Source: an uncultured Lachnospiraceae bacterium
GTDB taxonomy: Bacteria; Bacillota; Clostridia; Lachnospirales; Lachnospiraceae
Assembly: GCA_900551115.1 (NCBI GenBank)
Contig: URUY01000022.1
Coordinates: 1 to 64,000, forward strand
Direction of reading: 5' to 3'
DNA length: 64,000 nucleotides
In this document: piece after piece, positions 44,303 to 52,889 of the stretch
Layout of the letters: every line of letters begins with the position of its first letter
Position numbering within the stretch: position 1 is the first letter of the stretch
Made by a program: the position numbers and the translations under genes
Notes under the pieces: generated by a model
What the model saw: the letters and a program-made list of their open reading frames with translations, nothing else
Told to the model about the DNA's origin: nothing
Database searches by the model: none

Positions 44303-44590
44303 TTATACAATCTTTTCCACCTCCATCGGTAATTCATACAGTGTGTCCGGGTCAATATCCAGGCATGTTGTATTATCGCGCTTTTTGCCAATGTCCCATG
44401 CAAGAGTATCATTCATTACCGTACTGGTATCCATAAAAATATCAATATCACACAACGGACGAAATGCCTCTTTCTCAATCATTTGGGACATATCATAATG
44501 TACAATTTTCCGTCTTTGGATAATTCCCAATTCTGCATCAATTCATCCTTTAACAGTATATCCCTGACAGTATAAGTATACCACATTCAC
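44303..44590 (-). pseudogene. Decayed DUF4160/DUF2442 remnant
   Basis: The frame 44303-44530 encodes a product whose last ~60 residues (YDMSQMIEKEAF, then LAWDIGKKRD and CLDIDPDTLYEL) resemble the C-terminal part of DUF2442 proteins. The N-terminal part of that family is missing. In another frame just upstream (about 44590-44510), V-R-D-I-L-L-K-D-E-L-M-Q-N-W-E-L resembles the end of DUF4160, the usual partner of DUF2442 in toxin-antitoxin-like pairs. The two are now out of phase and truncated, so I call it a broken module. A small functional protein from 44530 cannot be excluded, but no good ribosome binding site is seen. Confidence 0.55.
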
Positions 44591-44650
44591 TGCATCAAAA
44601 AAAACCATAAACTGAAAGTCTATGGGTTTTCGTACATAAAATATACAGCT

Positions 44651-44690
44651 GATTATCTCTTTGTGAAATCCCGTACGTTATCTGTGAACG
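44651..44690 (-). repeat. Second copy of the rpsI 3' end (candidate att site)
   Basis: Minus strand GATTTCACAAAGAGATAA (44670-44653) reads D-F-T-K-R-stop, sharing the final 11 bases CAAAGAGATAA with rpsI. CTGTGAACGC follows at 44681-44690, as at the first copy, so both copies share flanking sequence. Confidence 0.6.
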
Positions 44691-44743
44691 CAAAATTACC
44701 TCGAAAATTCTCCGAATTTCCTCTGTCATTCTTGCGTTCCAAT

Positions 44744-44812
44744 GAACAAAGACGCATAACAAAAGCCCCTGGAATGTATGTATTCCGGGGCTTTGTATAT
44801 ACGTCTTTGTTC
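44744..44812 (-). terminator. Nested hairpin terminator of rplM-rpsI
   Basis: Outer arms GAACAAAGACG (44744-44754) and CGTCTTTGTTC (44802-44812) are perfect over 11 bp. They enclose the inner hairpin AAAGCCCCTGGAAT / ATTCCGGGGCTTT (44762-44793). Minus-strand reading continues into TTTTGTTATG after the inner stem. It lies 12 bp after the rpsI stop codon. Confidence 0.8.
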
Positions 44813-44824
44813 GCAGATAACTGC

Positions 44825-45220
44825 TTATCTCTTTGAGAACTGAGGTGCGCGACGAGCTGCCTTGAGACCGTACTTCTTACGTTCTTTCATACGAGGATCA
44901 CGAGTTAAGAATCCTGCCTTCTTCAGAACGGGTCTGTAATCTGCATCTGCCTGACAGAGCGCTCTTGCAACGCCGTGGCGGATTGCGCCTGCCTGACCGG
45001 TGGTACCGCCACCGTGTACATTTACCAAAACATCAAACTTGTCTGCTGTCTCTGTAACTGTCAGAGGCTGGCGAACGATAACCTTTAATGTCTCCAACCC
45101 GAAATAGTTGTCAATATCTCTCTTATTTATGGTAACTTTACCGGTTCCCGGTACTAAGTATACTCTTGCGATGGATTTCTTTCTTCTACCTGTTCCGTAG
45201 TATCTTGCTGATTTAGCCAT
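44825..45220 (-). CDS. rpsI: 30S ribosomal protein S9
   Basis: A 131-residue S9 protein of the small subunit. The N-terminal YYGTGRRKKSIARVYLVPGTG and the C-terminal tail RRAPQFSKR, which reaches to the P-site tRNA, are standard. GGAGG precedes the ATG. It forms the usual rplM-rpsI operon 24 bp after rplM. Its 3' end has two additional copies downstream, which suggests that it served as an insertion target for mobile elements that restore the coding tail. Confidence 0.98.
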   Translation of the reverse strand: MAKSARYYGTGRRKKSIARVYLVPGTGKVTINKRDIDNYFGLETLKVIVRQPLTVTETADKFDVLVNVHGGGTTGQAGAIRHGVARALCQADADYRPVLKKAGFLTRDPRMKERKKYGLKAARRAPQFSKR

Positions 45221-45244
45221 TTTAATTTCCTCCTTTCAGTCCCA

Positions 45245-45673
45245 TTAGAATGTTAATACTTCAGGCTTCTGAGCAGCATGCTTATGCTCAGGTCCTGCGT
45301 ATACATGCAGTTTTGTAAACATCTGTCTGCCTAAAGGTCCTTTGGGAAGCATACCCTTAACAGCAAGTTCGATAACCTGCTCAGGCTTCTTATCTAATTT
45401 TTCCTTTAATGTAGTCTCTTTCATACCGCCTACATAGTCAGAGTGGCTGTAATAAATCTTCTGCTCTAACTTCTTGCCTGTTACCTTAATCTTTTCAGCG
45501 TTGATTACAATAACATTGTCGCCTGTGTCAACATGAGGGGTAAAAATCGGCTTGTTCTTGCCTCTTAAAACCTTAGCAACCTCAGATGCCAGACGGCCCA
45601 AGGTCATGTCTGTAGCGTCTACTACATACCATTTTCTATCGATTGTAGCTGGACTAGCCATAAATGTTTTCAT
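45245..45673 (-). CDS. rplM: 50S ribosomal protein L13
   Basis: A 142-residue L13, an early-assembly protein of the large subunit. It contains KWYVVDATDMTLGRLAS, GKNKPIFTPHVDTGD and GMLPKGPLGR. The start at 45673 is fixed by the family N-terminus and by GGAGG 7 nt upstream; a 32-codon upstream extension in frame is leader RNA. A near-consensus promoter lies 190 bp upstream, giving a leader of about 185 nt that may carry an L13-type autoregulatory structure. Confidence 0.98.
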   Translation of the reverse strand: MKTFMASPATIDRKWYVVDATDMTLGRLASEVAKVLRGKNKPIFTPHVDTGDNVIVINAEKIKVTGKKLEQKIYYSHSDYVGGMKETTLKEKLDKKPEQVIELAVKGMLPKGPLGRQMFTKLHVYAGPEHKHAAQKPEVLTF

Positions 45674-45858
45674 GATGTTTCCTCCATACATAGTCAAATC
45701 CCGAAACCCATCGTTCCGTGAATCGTTCTTTCGCTTCTCTGGAATCTTACTTGGCAGATGTCCGGCCACCGCATAAAATCCTTCAAAACAGCTTCGTTCC
45801 CACGATTATCTCCTGTGTCACTGGGGCTTTGGTTTCACAATACGATACATCGTCACAG
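45674..45858 (-). promoter_or_regulatory. Long 5' leader of rplM-rpsI
   Basis: The predicted transcript starts near 45858 and runs 185 nt before the L13 start codon. Firmicutes often have an L13 leader element here that represses the operon. I cannot match the consensus by eye, so the assignment rests on position and length. Confidence 0.45.
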
Positions 45859-45864
45859 TGATAT

Positions 45865-45893
45865 ATTATATTATATGAAACCGCCTCTGTCAA
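45865..45893 (-). promoter_or_regulatory. Promoter of rplM-rpsI
   Basis: Minus strand TTGACA (45893-45888), 17-bp spacer, TATAAT (45870-45865): a consensus sigma-A promoter. Confidence 0.92.
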
Positions 45894-45932
45894 CCCATAA
45901 ACTTCTTGATTTTCCGCATTTTTCAAGTAAAT

Positions 45933-46670
45933 TCAGGAAAATTCATACTTTATCAGCATAAGGCCGCAGGCCGGCGCTGTAGGACCTGCTGCCGTCCTGT
46001 CTTTTGCCTCTAATATCTCCTGCATTTTTTCAGCCGGCCATTTTCCTCTGCCGGCCTCCATCAGTGTTCCTGCAATAATCCGCACCATATTATAAAGAAA
46101 ACCGTTGCCGCAGACACGGATAACGATATCCTCCCCCTGTTCCGTTACCGTCACGGCATAAATAGTCCTTACAGTGCTTTCTACTACGGCTGCTGCCGCA
46201 CAAAAGCTCTTAAAATCATGCTCCCCTTCTAAACAGGCTGCTGCCTCCTGCATTTTACAGACATCCAACTTATGATAGGTAAAACAGGAATAAAGCCGTT
46301 TGGTCGGTATGGGAAATTCACCTCTAGTAATACGGTATTCATAAGTCTTTCTGGTATTGCAGTGTCTGGGATGAAAATCAGGCTCCACCTCTTCGGATTT
46401 TCGGATACGGATATCCTCCGGCAGACGCTGGTTCAATGCATATGCTAATTTGGGAGCCGGAATGGTCGTTTCCGAATCAAACACTGCCAGATTGCAAAGC
46501 GCATGTACACCTGCGTCGGTACGGCTTGCTCCGATGACGCGAATTTCCTCACCAAGAAGCGCTGTCAGACTTCTGTTCAGTTCCCCCTCTATCGTCCTGC
46601 AGCTTTTCTGTACCTGAAAGCCCGAATAGGCTGTTCCGTCATAAGCCACCGTCAGCATAAAACGTTTCAT
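45933..46670 (-). CDS. truA: tRNA pseudouridine(38-40) synthase
   Basis: A 245-residue TruA enzyme that converts uridines 38-40 of the anticodon stem-loop to pseudouridine. The catalytic Asp is in the motif RTDAGVHAL (about 50-58). GFQVQ near the N-terminus and the C-terminal FLYNMVRIIAGTL motif are also typical. It lies 16 bp after ecfT in the conserved ecfA1-ecfA2-ecfT-truA order. The rplM promoter lies within its 3' flank, so rplM-rpsI are transcribed separately as well. Confidence 0.97.
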   Translation of the reverse strand: MKRFMLTVAYDGTAYSGFQVQKSCRTIEGELNRSLTALLGEEIRVIGASRTDAGVHALCNLAVFDSETTIPAPKLAYALNQRLPEDIRIRKSEEVEPDFHPRHCNTRKTYEYRITRGEFPIPTKRLYSCFTYHKLDVCKMQEAAACLEGEHDFKSFCAAAAVVESTVRTIYAVTVTEQGEDIVIRVCGNGFLYNMVRIIAGTLMEAGRGKWPAEKMQEILEAKDRTAAGPTAPACGLMLIKYEFS

Positions 46671-46686
46671 AGCATCGTTTCCTTTT

Positions 46687-47490
46687 TTAAAATAAAAACC
46701 GCCCTACCACAATACTGCCTGCCAAATAGGCAAACAAAAGCACATAGGCGATACAGTCTCTTTTCTTATAAACAAGCGGCTTCATTTTGGTACGTCCCTC
46801 GCCGCCCCTGTAACAGCGCGCCTCCATTGCCATTGCCAAATCATTGGCCCGTCTGAAGGCGGAAATGAATAAGGGCACCAGTAAGGGAACCATTGCCTTT
46901 GCCCTTTTGAAAATATTGCCGCTCTCAAAATCTGCCCCTCTGGCAATCTGCGCTTTCATAATTTTATCCGTTTCTTCCATTAAAATAGGAATAAAACGGA
47001 GTGCAATAGACATCATCATGGCAATCTCATGCACCGGCAGACGGAATATTTTGAAAGGCCGCATGGCCCGCTCCATACCGTCCGTCAGATTATTCGGCGT
47101 AGTAGTCAGCGTCATAACAGAAGAACCTATAATCAGCAGCGTCAGTCTGATAGCCATAAACACGGCAGTACGCAGTCCTTCTTTTGTAATTTTCAGTTTC
47201 CAGATTGTTACAAGCGTCTCCCCGGGGGTCAAAAACAAATTAAACACCACTGTTATCAACAATAAAAACAAAATGGAACGCATACCCTTTACCATGAATT
47301 TAAAGGGTACCTTGGATAAACGGATGACTGCAAATAAAAATAAGGCAGCACATACATATCCCAAAATATTGTCAAAAAAGAAAAGGGATATGATATAAAT
47401 AACAGTGCCGGCCAGCTTTACACGCGGGTCCAGCCTGTGTATGACGGATTCCGTCTGATAATATTGTCCCAATGTAATATCTCTAAGCAT
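46687..47490 (-). CDS. ecfT: Energy-coupling factor transporter transmembrane protein EcfT
   Basis: The 267-residue scaffold of a group II ECF vitamin/metal importer. It has several transmembrane helices and the two cytoplasmic coupling motifs of the A-R-G/S type: QIARGADFESG near 188-198 and MAMEARCYRGG near 230-240. These bind the EcfA ATPases. It follows ecfA2 by 12 bp. The substrate-specific S components are encoded elsewhere, as usual for this shared module. Confidence 0.96.
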   Translation of the reverse strand: MLRDITLGQYYQTESVIHRLDPRVKLAGTVIYIISLFFFDNILGYVCAALFLFAVIRLSKVPFKFMVKGMRSILFLLLITVVFNLFLTPGETLVTIWKLKITKEGLRTAVFMAIRLTLLIIGSSVMTLTTTPNNLTDGMERAMRPFKIFRLPVHEIAMMMSIALRFIPILMEETDKIMKAQIARGADFESGNIFKRAKAMVPLLVPLFISAFRRANDLAMAMEARCYRGGEGRTKMKPLVYKKRDCIAYVLLFAYLAGSIVVGRFLF

Positions 47491-47502
47491 ACTACTCCTC
47501 GT

Positions 47503-48351
47503 CTACCTGCCAAGCGCGCGGAGGATTTCCGCTGCGGCCTCCTTAATGGTTGTGGCCTCTGTGTCCACGTCCAGTCCTGCGCCCTTAAGGCTGTGCATGA
47601 TATAAGTTACCTGCGGCGCCGCAAGTCCCACCTCTTCCAGTTCTTTATAATGCTTAAACACTTCCCGCGGCACATCGTCATACATAACCGCGCCGTGGTT
47701 CATCACAAGTATACGATCCACATATTCAGCAACATCCTCCATGCTGTGGGATACCAGAATAATGGTAATACCGCTCTGTTCGCGAAGCTTGACAATCTGA
47801 CTTAAGATTTCTTCCCTGCCTTTAGGGTCTAAGCCGGCTGTCGGTTCATCCAAAATCAGCACTTCCGGCTTCATGGCAAGCACACCTGCAATCGCCACTC
47901 TTCGTTTCTGTCCTCCCGATAAGTCAAAGGGCGACTGATAAAAGCACTCATCCGGCAGTCCTACCAGCTTTAAGGCTTCATAGGCACGCAGCTCCGTTTC
48001 TTTTTTGGAAAGACCCAGGTTTTTCGGTCCGAAACACACGTCTGAAAAGACATCCACTTCAAAGAGCTGATGCTCCGGATACTGGAATACCAGTCCTACC
48101 TTACTTCTAAGCTCCTTCATATTGTAATCTTCATCATAGATATCCTGACCGTTAAAATAAATATGTCCGCTTGTAGCCTTAAGCAGACCGTTTAAATGCT
48201 GTACCAGCGTAGATTTACCGGAACCCGTATGTCCAATCAGCCCGACAAACTGCCCGTCCGGTATCACCAGGCTGATATCGTTAAGGGCCTTTACGGAAAG
48301 GGTGGTATCGCCGCCGTATACATGGCTTACATGCTCTAATATAATCGACAT
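47503..48351 (-). CDS. ecfA2: Energy-coupling factor ATPase EcfA2
   Basis: A 282-residue ABC ATPase. Walker A is GHTGSGKST, the Q-loop is VFQYPEHQLF, the signature is LSGGQKRR and Walker B is VLILDEPTAGLDP. Together with EcfA1 it drives EcfT and interchangeable S components that import vitamins such as riboflavin, thiamine or folate. It begins 3 bp after ecfA1. Confidence 0.96.
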   Translation of the reverse strand: MSIILEHVSHVYGGDTTLSVKALNDISLVIPDGQFVGLIGHTGSGKSTLVQHLNGLLKATSGHIYFNGQDIYDEDYNMKELRSKVGLVFQYPEHQLFEVDVFSDVCFGPKNLGLSKKETELRAYEALKLVGLPDECFYQSPFDLSGGQKRRVAIAGVLAMKPEVLILDEPTAGLDPKGREEILSQIVKLREQSGITIILVSHSMEDVAEYVDRILVMNHGAVMYDDVPREVFKHYKELEEVGLAAPQVTYIMHSLKGAGLDVDTEATTIKEAAAEILRALGR

Positions 48352-48354
48352 AGC

Positions 48355-49224
48355 CTACCCCCTTCTACCCTGCGCACGGTACTTTAAAATTTCTTCTGTC
48401 AGTTCCTTGATACTCAGAATGCCGTCAGGCAGAGCAATGCCCTGCTTTTGCAGTTCATAAGCAAGCTGTGTGACCTGCGGTACATCCAGACGCAATTCCT
48501 TAAGCTCTTCCACTCTTGAAAAGATTTCCTTAGGCGTACCCTGCATGGCTATTTTTCCGTCATCCATAACAAAAACCTTATCTGCATGAATAATTTCTTC
48601 CATATAATGTGTAATCAGAATCACTGTTACATTCTCCACATCATTCAGTCCCCTGATTGCACGGATAACCTCCCTGCGTCCGTTGGGGTCAAGCATGGCA
48701 GTCGGCTCATCCAATACAATGCACTTAGGGTGCATCGCCAGTACGCCCGCAATGGAAACACGCTGCTTTTGACCGCCGGAAAGCTTGTTGGGAGAATACT
48801 TGCGAAACTCATACATTCCTACAGCCTTTAGACTTTCCTTTACCCGTTCCCAAATTTCCGCAGTAGGAATGCCCATGTTTTCAGGGCCGAATCCCACATC
48901 CTCTTCCACTACCTGCCCAATAATCTGATTGTCCGGATTTTGAAAGACCATGCCTGCTGCCTGTCTGACATTCCAAACCTCTTCCTCCTGTCTGGTATCC
49001 CTGCCATCCACCCAAATACAGCCTTCCGTAGGACAAAGTATAGCATTCATGTGCTTGGCAAGCGTAGACTTGCCGGAGCCGTTATGCCCTAAAACAGCAA
49101 TAAAGTCACCCGGTGCAATATCCAGAGTCACTTCATCCACTGCGCGGGTGATTCCCTCTACATTGCCGTCCTCATCCCGCCTGATATATTCAAACACTAA
49201 TTTGTCTGTTTTAATAATGCCCAT
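48355..49224 (-). CDS. ecfA1: Energy-coupling factor ATPase EcfA1
   Basis: A 289-residue ABC ATPase. Walker A is GHNGSGKST, the Q-loop is VFQNPDNQI, the signature is LSGGQKQR and Walker B is CIVLDEPTAMLDP. The family-typical VFEYIRRDEDG segment near the N-terminus fits EcfA1. The start at 49224 has GGAGG 7 nt upstream; 26 upstream in-frame codons are rejected. In many Firmicutes it follows rplQ directly, but here a chemoreceptor and an M15 peptidase gene intervene. Confidence 0.96.
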   Translation of the reverse strand: MGIIKTDKLVFEYIRRDEDGNVEGITRAVDEVTLDIAPGDFIAVLGHNGSGKSTLAKHMNAILCPTEGCIWVDGRDTRQEEEVWNVRQAAGMVFQNPDNQIIGQVVEEDVGFGPENMGIPTAEIWERVKESLKAVGMYEFRKYSPNKLSGGQKQRVSIAGVLAMHPKCIVLDEPTAMLDPNGRREVIRAIRGLNDVENVTVILITHYMEEIIHADKVFVMDDGKIAMQGTPKEIFSRVEELKELRLDVPQVTQLAYELQKQGIALPDGILSIKELTEEILKYRAQGRRG

Positions 49225-49392
49225 ATGGTTTCCTCCGGTCAGGTTTCCATGCCGGAATACCTGCGTGCCTTTTATTTTACTAGATATTTTGTGGAAATAC
49301 AACTATTTTTACGTCCCTGTATTTTACAAAATCATTGGTTAATGGTACACTGAGACTGTTATAAAAATGAAAAAACATAACAGGAGCAGAAA

Positions 49393-50247
49393 ATGAACAA
49401 AAAAAAGACAGTTATAAAATCCGCAGCTTTTCTGATTTTGCTTATAATACTTTTTGCAGGCCTTTCCCGACTCTTTTTATCCGGCAGAGAAACGCTCTCC
49501 GAATATGCCGGAAATAATCCCGATTTGGCCTATGGAAACACCTCTGGCGGTGATGCTGCTGACAGCAGTACCGTAAATGATGACACTTCTACCCAAGATA
49601 CTGCTGACGGCAGTACCGTAAACGATACCGTCAGTCCCCACCGCGTTACCTATAAAACCGGGTTTTACTATGAACCCCTGTCCGATACGCTTAAGGACTA
49701 TATTACGGGAGTTTCTTACCCGGCAGAGGGTGCTGTCCAAATTGATTATGCAGACTTAAACTATCTGCATGTGATGCATTATAATTTTGAAGGCGAAGCT
49801 GTAGAAGGGGAAATTATCTGCAATGCTGCCATTGCTCAGGATTTGACTGAAATTTTTTATGAATTGTATATTGCCGAATATCAGATTGAAAAAATCACTT
49901 TAATAGACAACTACAGCGGAGACGATACGGCTTCCATGGAGGACAACAATACCTCCTGCTTTAATTACAGAACGGTAGATGGTACAGACAAGCTCTCCAA
50001 GCATGCATTAGGGCTTGCTATTGATATTAACCCTTTCTACAATCCGTATGTGCGGTATACAAAAGACGGCGGCCAGCTTGTCTCGCCCGAAGGCAGTGAG
50101 AGCTATGCTGACCGCACGTCATCTTTTCCTTATAAAATTGACACTGAGGATTTATGTTACCGCCTTTTTATAGAACATGGTTTTACCTGGGGCGGTAACT
50201 GGAACTCCAGCAAGGACTACCAGCATTTCCAAAAGGTACTTGACTGA
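49393..50247 (+). CDS. M15-family D-Ala-D-Ala carboxypeptidase-like protein
   Basis: A 284-residue membrane-anchored zinc peptidase. A signal anchor (about 9-29) is followed by a low-complexity linker (40-80) with an imperfect duplication of T-A-D-G-S-T-V-N-D-type units. The M15 domain (about 130-284) has zinc ligands in SKHALGLAIDINP (SxHxxGxAxD) and QHF near the C-terminus. Such enzymes trim peptidoglycan stem peptides; whether it acts as VanY-type carboxypeptidase or endopeptidase cannot be told. AGGAG precedes the ATG. It is the only plus-strand gene inside the 20-kb translation block and is convergent with the chemoreceptor. Confidence 0.9.
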   Translation: MNKKKTVIKSAAFLILLIILFAGLSRLFLSGRETLSEYAGNNPDLAYGNTSGGDAADSSTVNDDTSTQDTADGSTVNDTVSPHRVTYKTGFYYEPLSDTLKDYITGVSYPAEGAVQIDYADLNYLHVMHYNFEGEAVEGEIICNAAIAQDLTEIFYELYIAEYQIEKITLIDNYSGDDTASMEDNNTSCFNYRTVDGTDKLSKHALGLAIDINPFYNPYVRYTKDGGQLVSPEGSESYADRTSSFPYKIDTEDLCYRLFIEHGFTWGGNWNSSKDYQHFQKVLD

Positions 50248-50262
50248 TTGCCCTATGCCTGT

Positions 50263-51960
50263 TTACAGCTTAAAGACCGCCATACTCGCATCCATCTTGT
50301 CTGCAATGCCCTTTAACTGGCCTGCATGCGAGGAAATATCCGTAACCGCATTGGTAATTTCCGTGATGGATGCAGAGGTTTCTTCTGTGCCGGCTGCATT
50401 TTCTTCTGCAATCGCCGTCAGATTCTGCACGGTATCTACTACATTGGTTCTGGCTCCGTCCATCTCCTGAGTCTTTTCTGCGATCCGGTTAATTGCTTCA
50501 ATAGAATCCTCAATTCCTTTAAGCACTTCGCCAAAACAGGTATCTGTCTTTACTACGTTTTCACTCTGTCTGTCCACAATATCCTTAACCACATCCATCG
50601 TCTCTACCGACTTATCGGAATCCGCTATCAGACCGGATATAATATTTTCAATCTGTTTTGCAGACTGATTGGACTGTTCCGCCAGCTTTTGAATCTGAGA
50701 TGCTACCACTGCAAATCCACGTCCCTGCTCGCCTGCCCTGGCTGCTTCTATGGAAGCGTTTAAGGACAGCAGATTAGTTTCTTCAGCTATAGAAGTAATC
50801 AGGTTAGTTGCTTCTTTAATCTTCTGTGCGGACTGGTTAGTTGTATTAGTCTGCTCATAAACAATATTGATGGATTCTCTTGCTTCGTCATTGATTCGCT
50901 GCAGCTCATGCAGAATCTCAAAAGCTTCCTGACCAAGTCTCTGCATATTCTGAGCGCCCTTGCTCATATCCTCTGCTTCTCTTGCAGTCTCTTCCACCAT
51001 ATCGCCCATACGGATTACATTATTTGACGCATTCTGTGTTTCTTCTGCCTGACTTGTTGCGCCTTCCGCAATTTCTTCCACTGCCTTTTCTACCTGAGAA
51101 ATGGAATCTGAGGTTTCTTCTGTCCTGTCCTGCAGATAAGCGGCTGACCTATTCAGTTCTTCACTCTGCGCTTTAATTGTACCTATAATGGACACCAGCG
51201 ATGTTTTGAGCTGCATAATTGCCCTGGTGATATTACCGATTTCGTCTTTTCTCTTAAGAACAGATGCCTTGATTTCTATATCAAGATTCCCCTGTGCTAC
51301 CTGCTCCAGCGCATCGGTTCCCCTATGTAATGCCTTTACCAGCCTGCGGACAACAACGCAGAGGAAAACTGCTGAAATCAGTCCCATTACCAATACTATA
51401 CCAATAATCAAAGATATGATGCTCATAACCTGCAGCTTTGCATCAGCCTGCGGCATGCCGGCAAAAATCATACCTACAGCCTTGCCTTCTGCATCAAACA
51501 GCGGCACATAATATCCAAAATATTTTTCTCCGTAAACGTCTACGTCACTTGAAAAATACTCACTTCCACCCTTTAAAACCTTCTCCACTACAATACCGTC
51601 AGCTCTGGTACCAATCATAGGATTGCCGCTTGCGCCCAAAACAGAAGTCATAACCCTTATATCACCGTTAAATACCGTAATATCTGTATCGGTAGCTTCT
51701 TTAATATGTTCTGCAATCTCCGGACTTTTGGAAATATTAAACTCTCCCTTGCAAAAATTACCTTTCTTGTCAAGATGATACTCTCCCTCGTCTGCGTAAG
51801 TCAGGGTATCCCTTACGGAAATAGCTGTATTTCGCAGACCGTCCTCGATAGCGCCTAATACTACATTATTAATTTTCACATTACTCAATAATACTACAAA
51901 TACTCCAAGTACTAAGAGCGGCCCTAAGGCAAATAACAAAATCTTTGATTGTATCTTCAT
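50263..51960 (-). CDS. Methyl-accepting chemotaxis protein with a single Cache sensor
   Basis: A 565-residue transmembrane chemoreceptor. Transmembrane helix 1 (about 7-27) and helix 2 (about 180-205) flank an extracytoplasmic domain of about 150 residues that resembles a single Cache domain (GYYVPLFDAEGKAVGMIFAG). A HAMP domain (about 203-260) is followed by the signalling hairpin with the conserved tip ETNLLSLNASIEAARAGEQG. AGGAGG lies before the ATG. Small organic acids are common Cache ligands. It sits between rplQ and ecfA1, where chemotaxis genes are not usual. Confidence 0.94.
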   Translation of the reverse strand: MKIQSKILLFALGPLLVLGVFVVLLSNVKINNVVLGAIEDGLRNTAISVRDTLTYADEGEYHLDKKGNFCKGEFNISKSPEIAEHIKEATDTDITVFNGDIRVMTSVLGASGNPMIGTRADGIVVEKVLKGGSEYFSSDVDVYGEKYFGYYVPLFDAEGKAVGMIFAGMPQADAKLQVMSIISLIIGIVLVMGLISAVFLCVVVRRLVKALHRGTDALEQVAQGNLDIEIKASVLKRKDEIGNITRAIMQLKTSLVSIIGTIKAQSEELNRSAAYLQDRTEETSDSISQVEKAVEEIAEGATSQAEETQNASNNVIRMGDMVEETAREAEDMSKGAQNMQRLGQEAFEILHELQRINDEARESINIVYEQTNTTNQSAQKIKEATNLITSIAEETNLLSLNASIEAARAGEQGRGFAVVASQIQKLAEQSNQSAKQIENIISGLIADSDKSVETMDVVKDIVDRQSENVVKTDTCFGEVLKGIEDSIEAINRIAEKTQEMDGARTNVVDTVQNLTAIAEENAAGTEETSASITEITNAVTDISSHAGQLKGIADKMDASMAVFKL

Positions 51961-52075
51961 TGTAACCCTCCTGCATTATACTGATATATCTATTATAGAA
52001 CATTTTTCCTGTTTTTTCCACTTATTTTTTAAAACTAAAAAATAAATTAAAAACAAACTAAAATAATGCATGAGT

Positions 52076-52108
52076 AAAAAAATTCCGGCAGCCTTTCGGT
52101 TGCCGGAA
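52076..52108 (-). terminator. Terminator of the alpha operon after rplQ
   Basis: Minus strand TTCCGGCA (52108-52101) pairs with TGCCGGAA (52090-52083), 10-nt loop, then seven T residues. It lies about 34 bp after the rplQ stop and separates the operon from the chemoreceptor gene. Confidence 0.92.
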
Positions 52109-52141
52109 AATAAAATCTGATATAAACTGCAATGTCTGAAA

Positions 52142-52747
52142 TTATACTAATTCAAGTACAACTTCCATAGCACCGTCACCCTTACGCTGGCCGATTTTGA
52201 TAATTCTTGTATAGCCACCCTTACGGTTTTCGTACTTAGGTGCGATTTCGTCAAACAGCTTTGCTACCAAATCTACTTCTTTGGTGTTTTTCTTCTTGCC
52301 TGCATTAGCGGCAGGAACTTCCTTTACAGGATACAGCACCTTTAACATCTGACGGCGTGCATGCAGTCTGGAAGGCATATCCTTTTTGATTTCCTTCTCT
52401 ACTTCATCATAAACCGTAACGGTTACACCGTTTTCGATTTTTAAAATCTTACCGTCTTTATCACGATGTGTTTCGGAAAGAACCTTCTTGGTATCCTTAT
52501 CGATAATCTGCTTTACTCTCTTGCCGTCTTTGTCCTTGCGGGCAACCTTAGCGGTAACCTTTACGGTTTCAAAGTTGTCTTTTTCCTTTACGCTCAGTGC
52601 AATCAGGCCTTCTGCAATTTTGCGGATTTCCTTTGCCTTTGCTTCGGTGGTAACGATTTTACCGTTGTGTAACAGTGCTGTTACCTGATTTCTTAATAAT
52701 GCTTTTCTCTGGCTGCTGGTTCTGCCAAGTTTTCTGTACTTTGCCAT
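52142..52747 (-). CDS. rplQ: 50S ribosomal protein L17 with an internal insertion
   Basis: A 201-residue L17; typical bacterial L17 is about 115-130. The N-terminal half (KLGRTSSQRKALLRNQVTALLHNGKIVTTEAKAKEIRKIAE) is standard, as is the C-terminal GGYTRIIKIGQRKGDGAMEVVLELV. Between them lies an insertion of roughly 75 residues (about 70-150), rich in Lys, Asp and Glu. It is in frame and lysine-rich, so probably a surface extension and not a frameshift. It ends the alpha operon after rpoA. Confidence 0.96.
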   Translation of the reverse strand: MAKYRKLGRTSSQRKALLRNQVTALLHNGKIVTTEAKAKEIRKIAEGLIALSVKEKDNFETVKVTAKVARKDKDGKRVKQIIDKDTKKVLSETHRDKDGKILKIENGVTVTVYDEVEKEIKKDMPSRLHARRQMLKVLYPVKEVPAANAGKKKNTKEVDLVAKLFDEIAPKYENRKGGYTRIIKIGQRKGDGAMEVVLELV

Positions 52748-52889
52748 TTTTAAAATCCTCTCTCATTTCATGGTACATCCGGCCACGCTCTTTGGACTTA
52801 CATACCGAATGCTGTTTACATTGCCATTTAAAGGAAAACAGCCTGCGTACTCTTTGGATTTACCCCAGACTGTATTCATTTTGTTTTAA

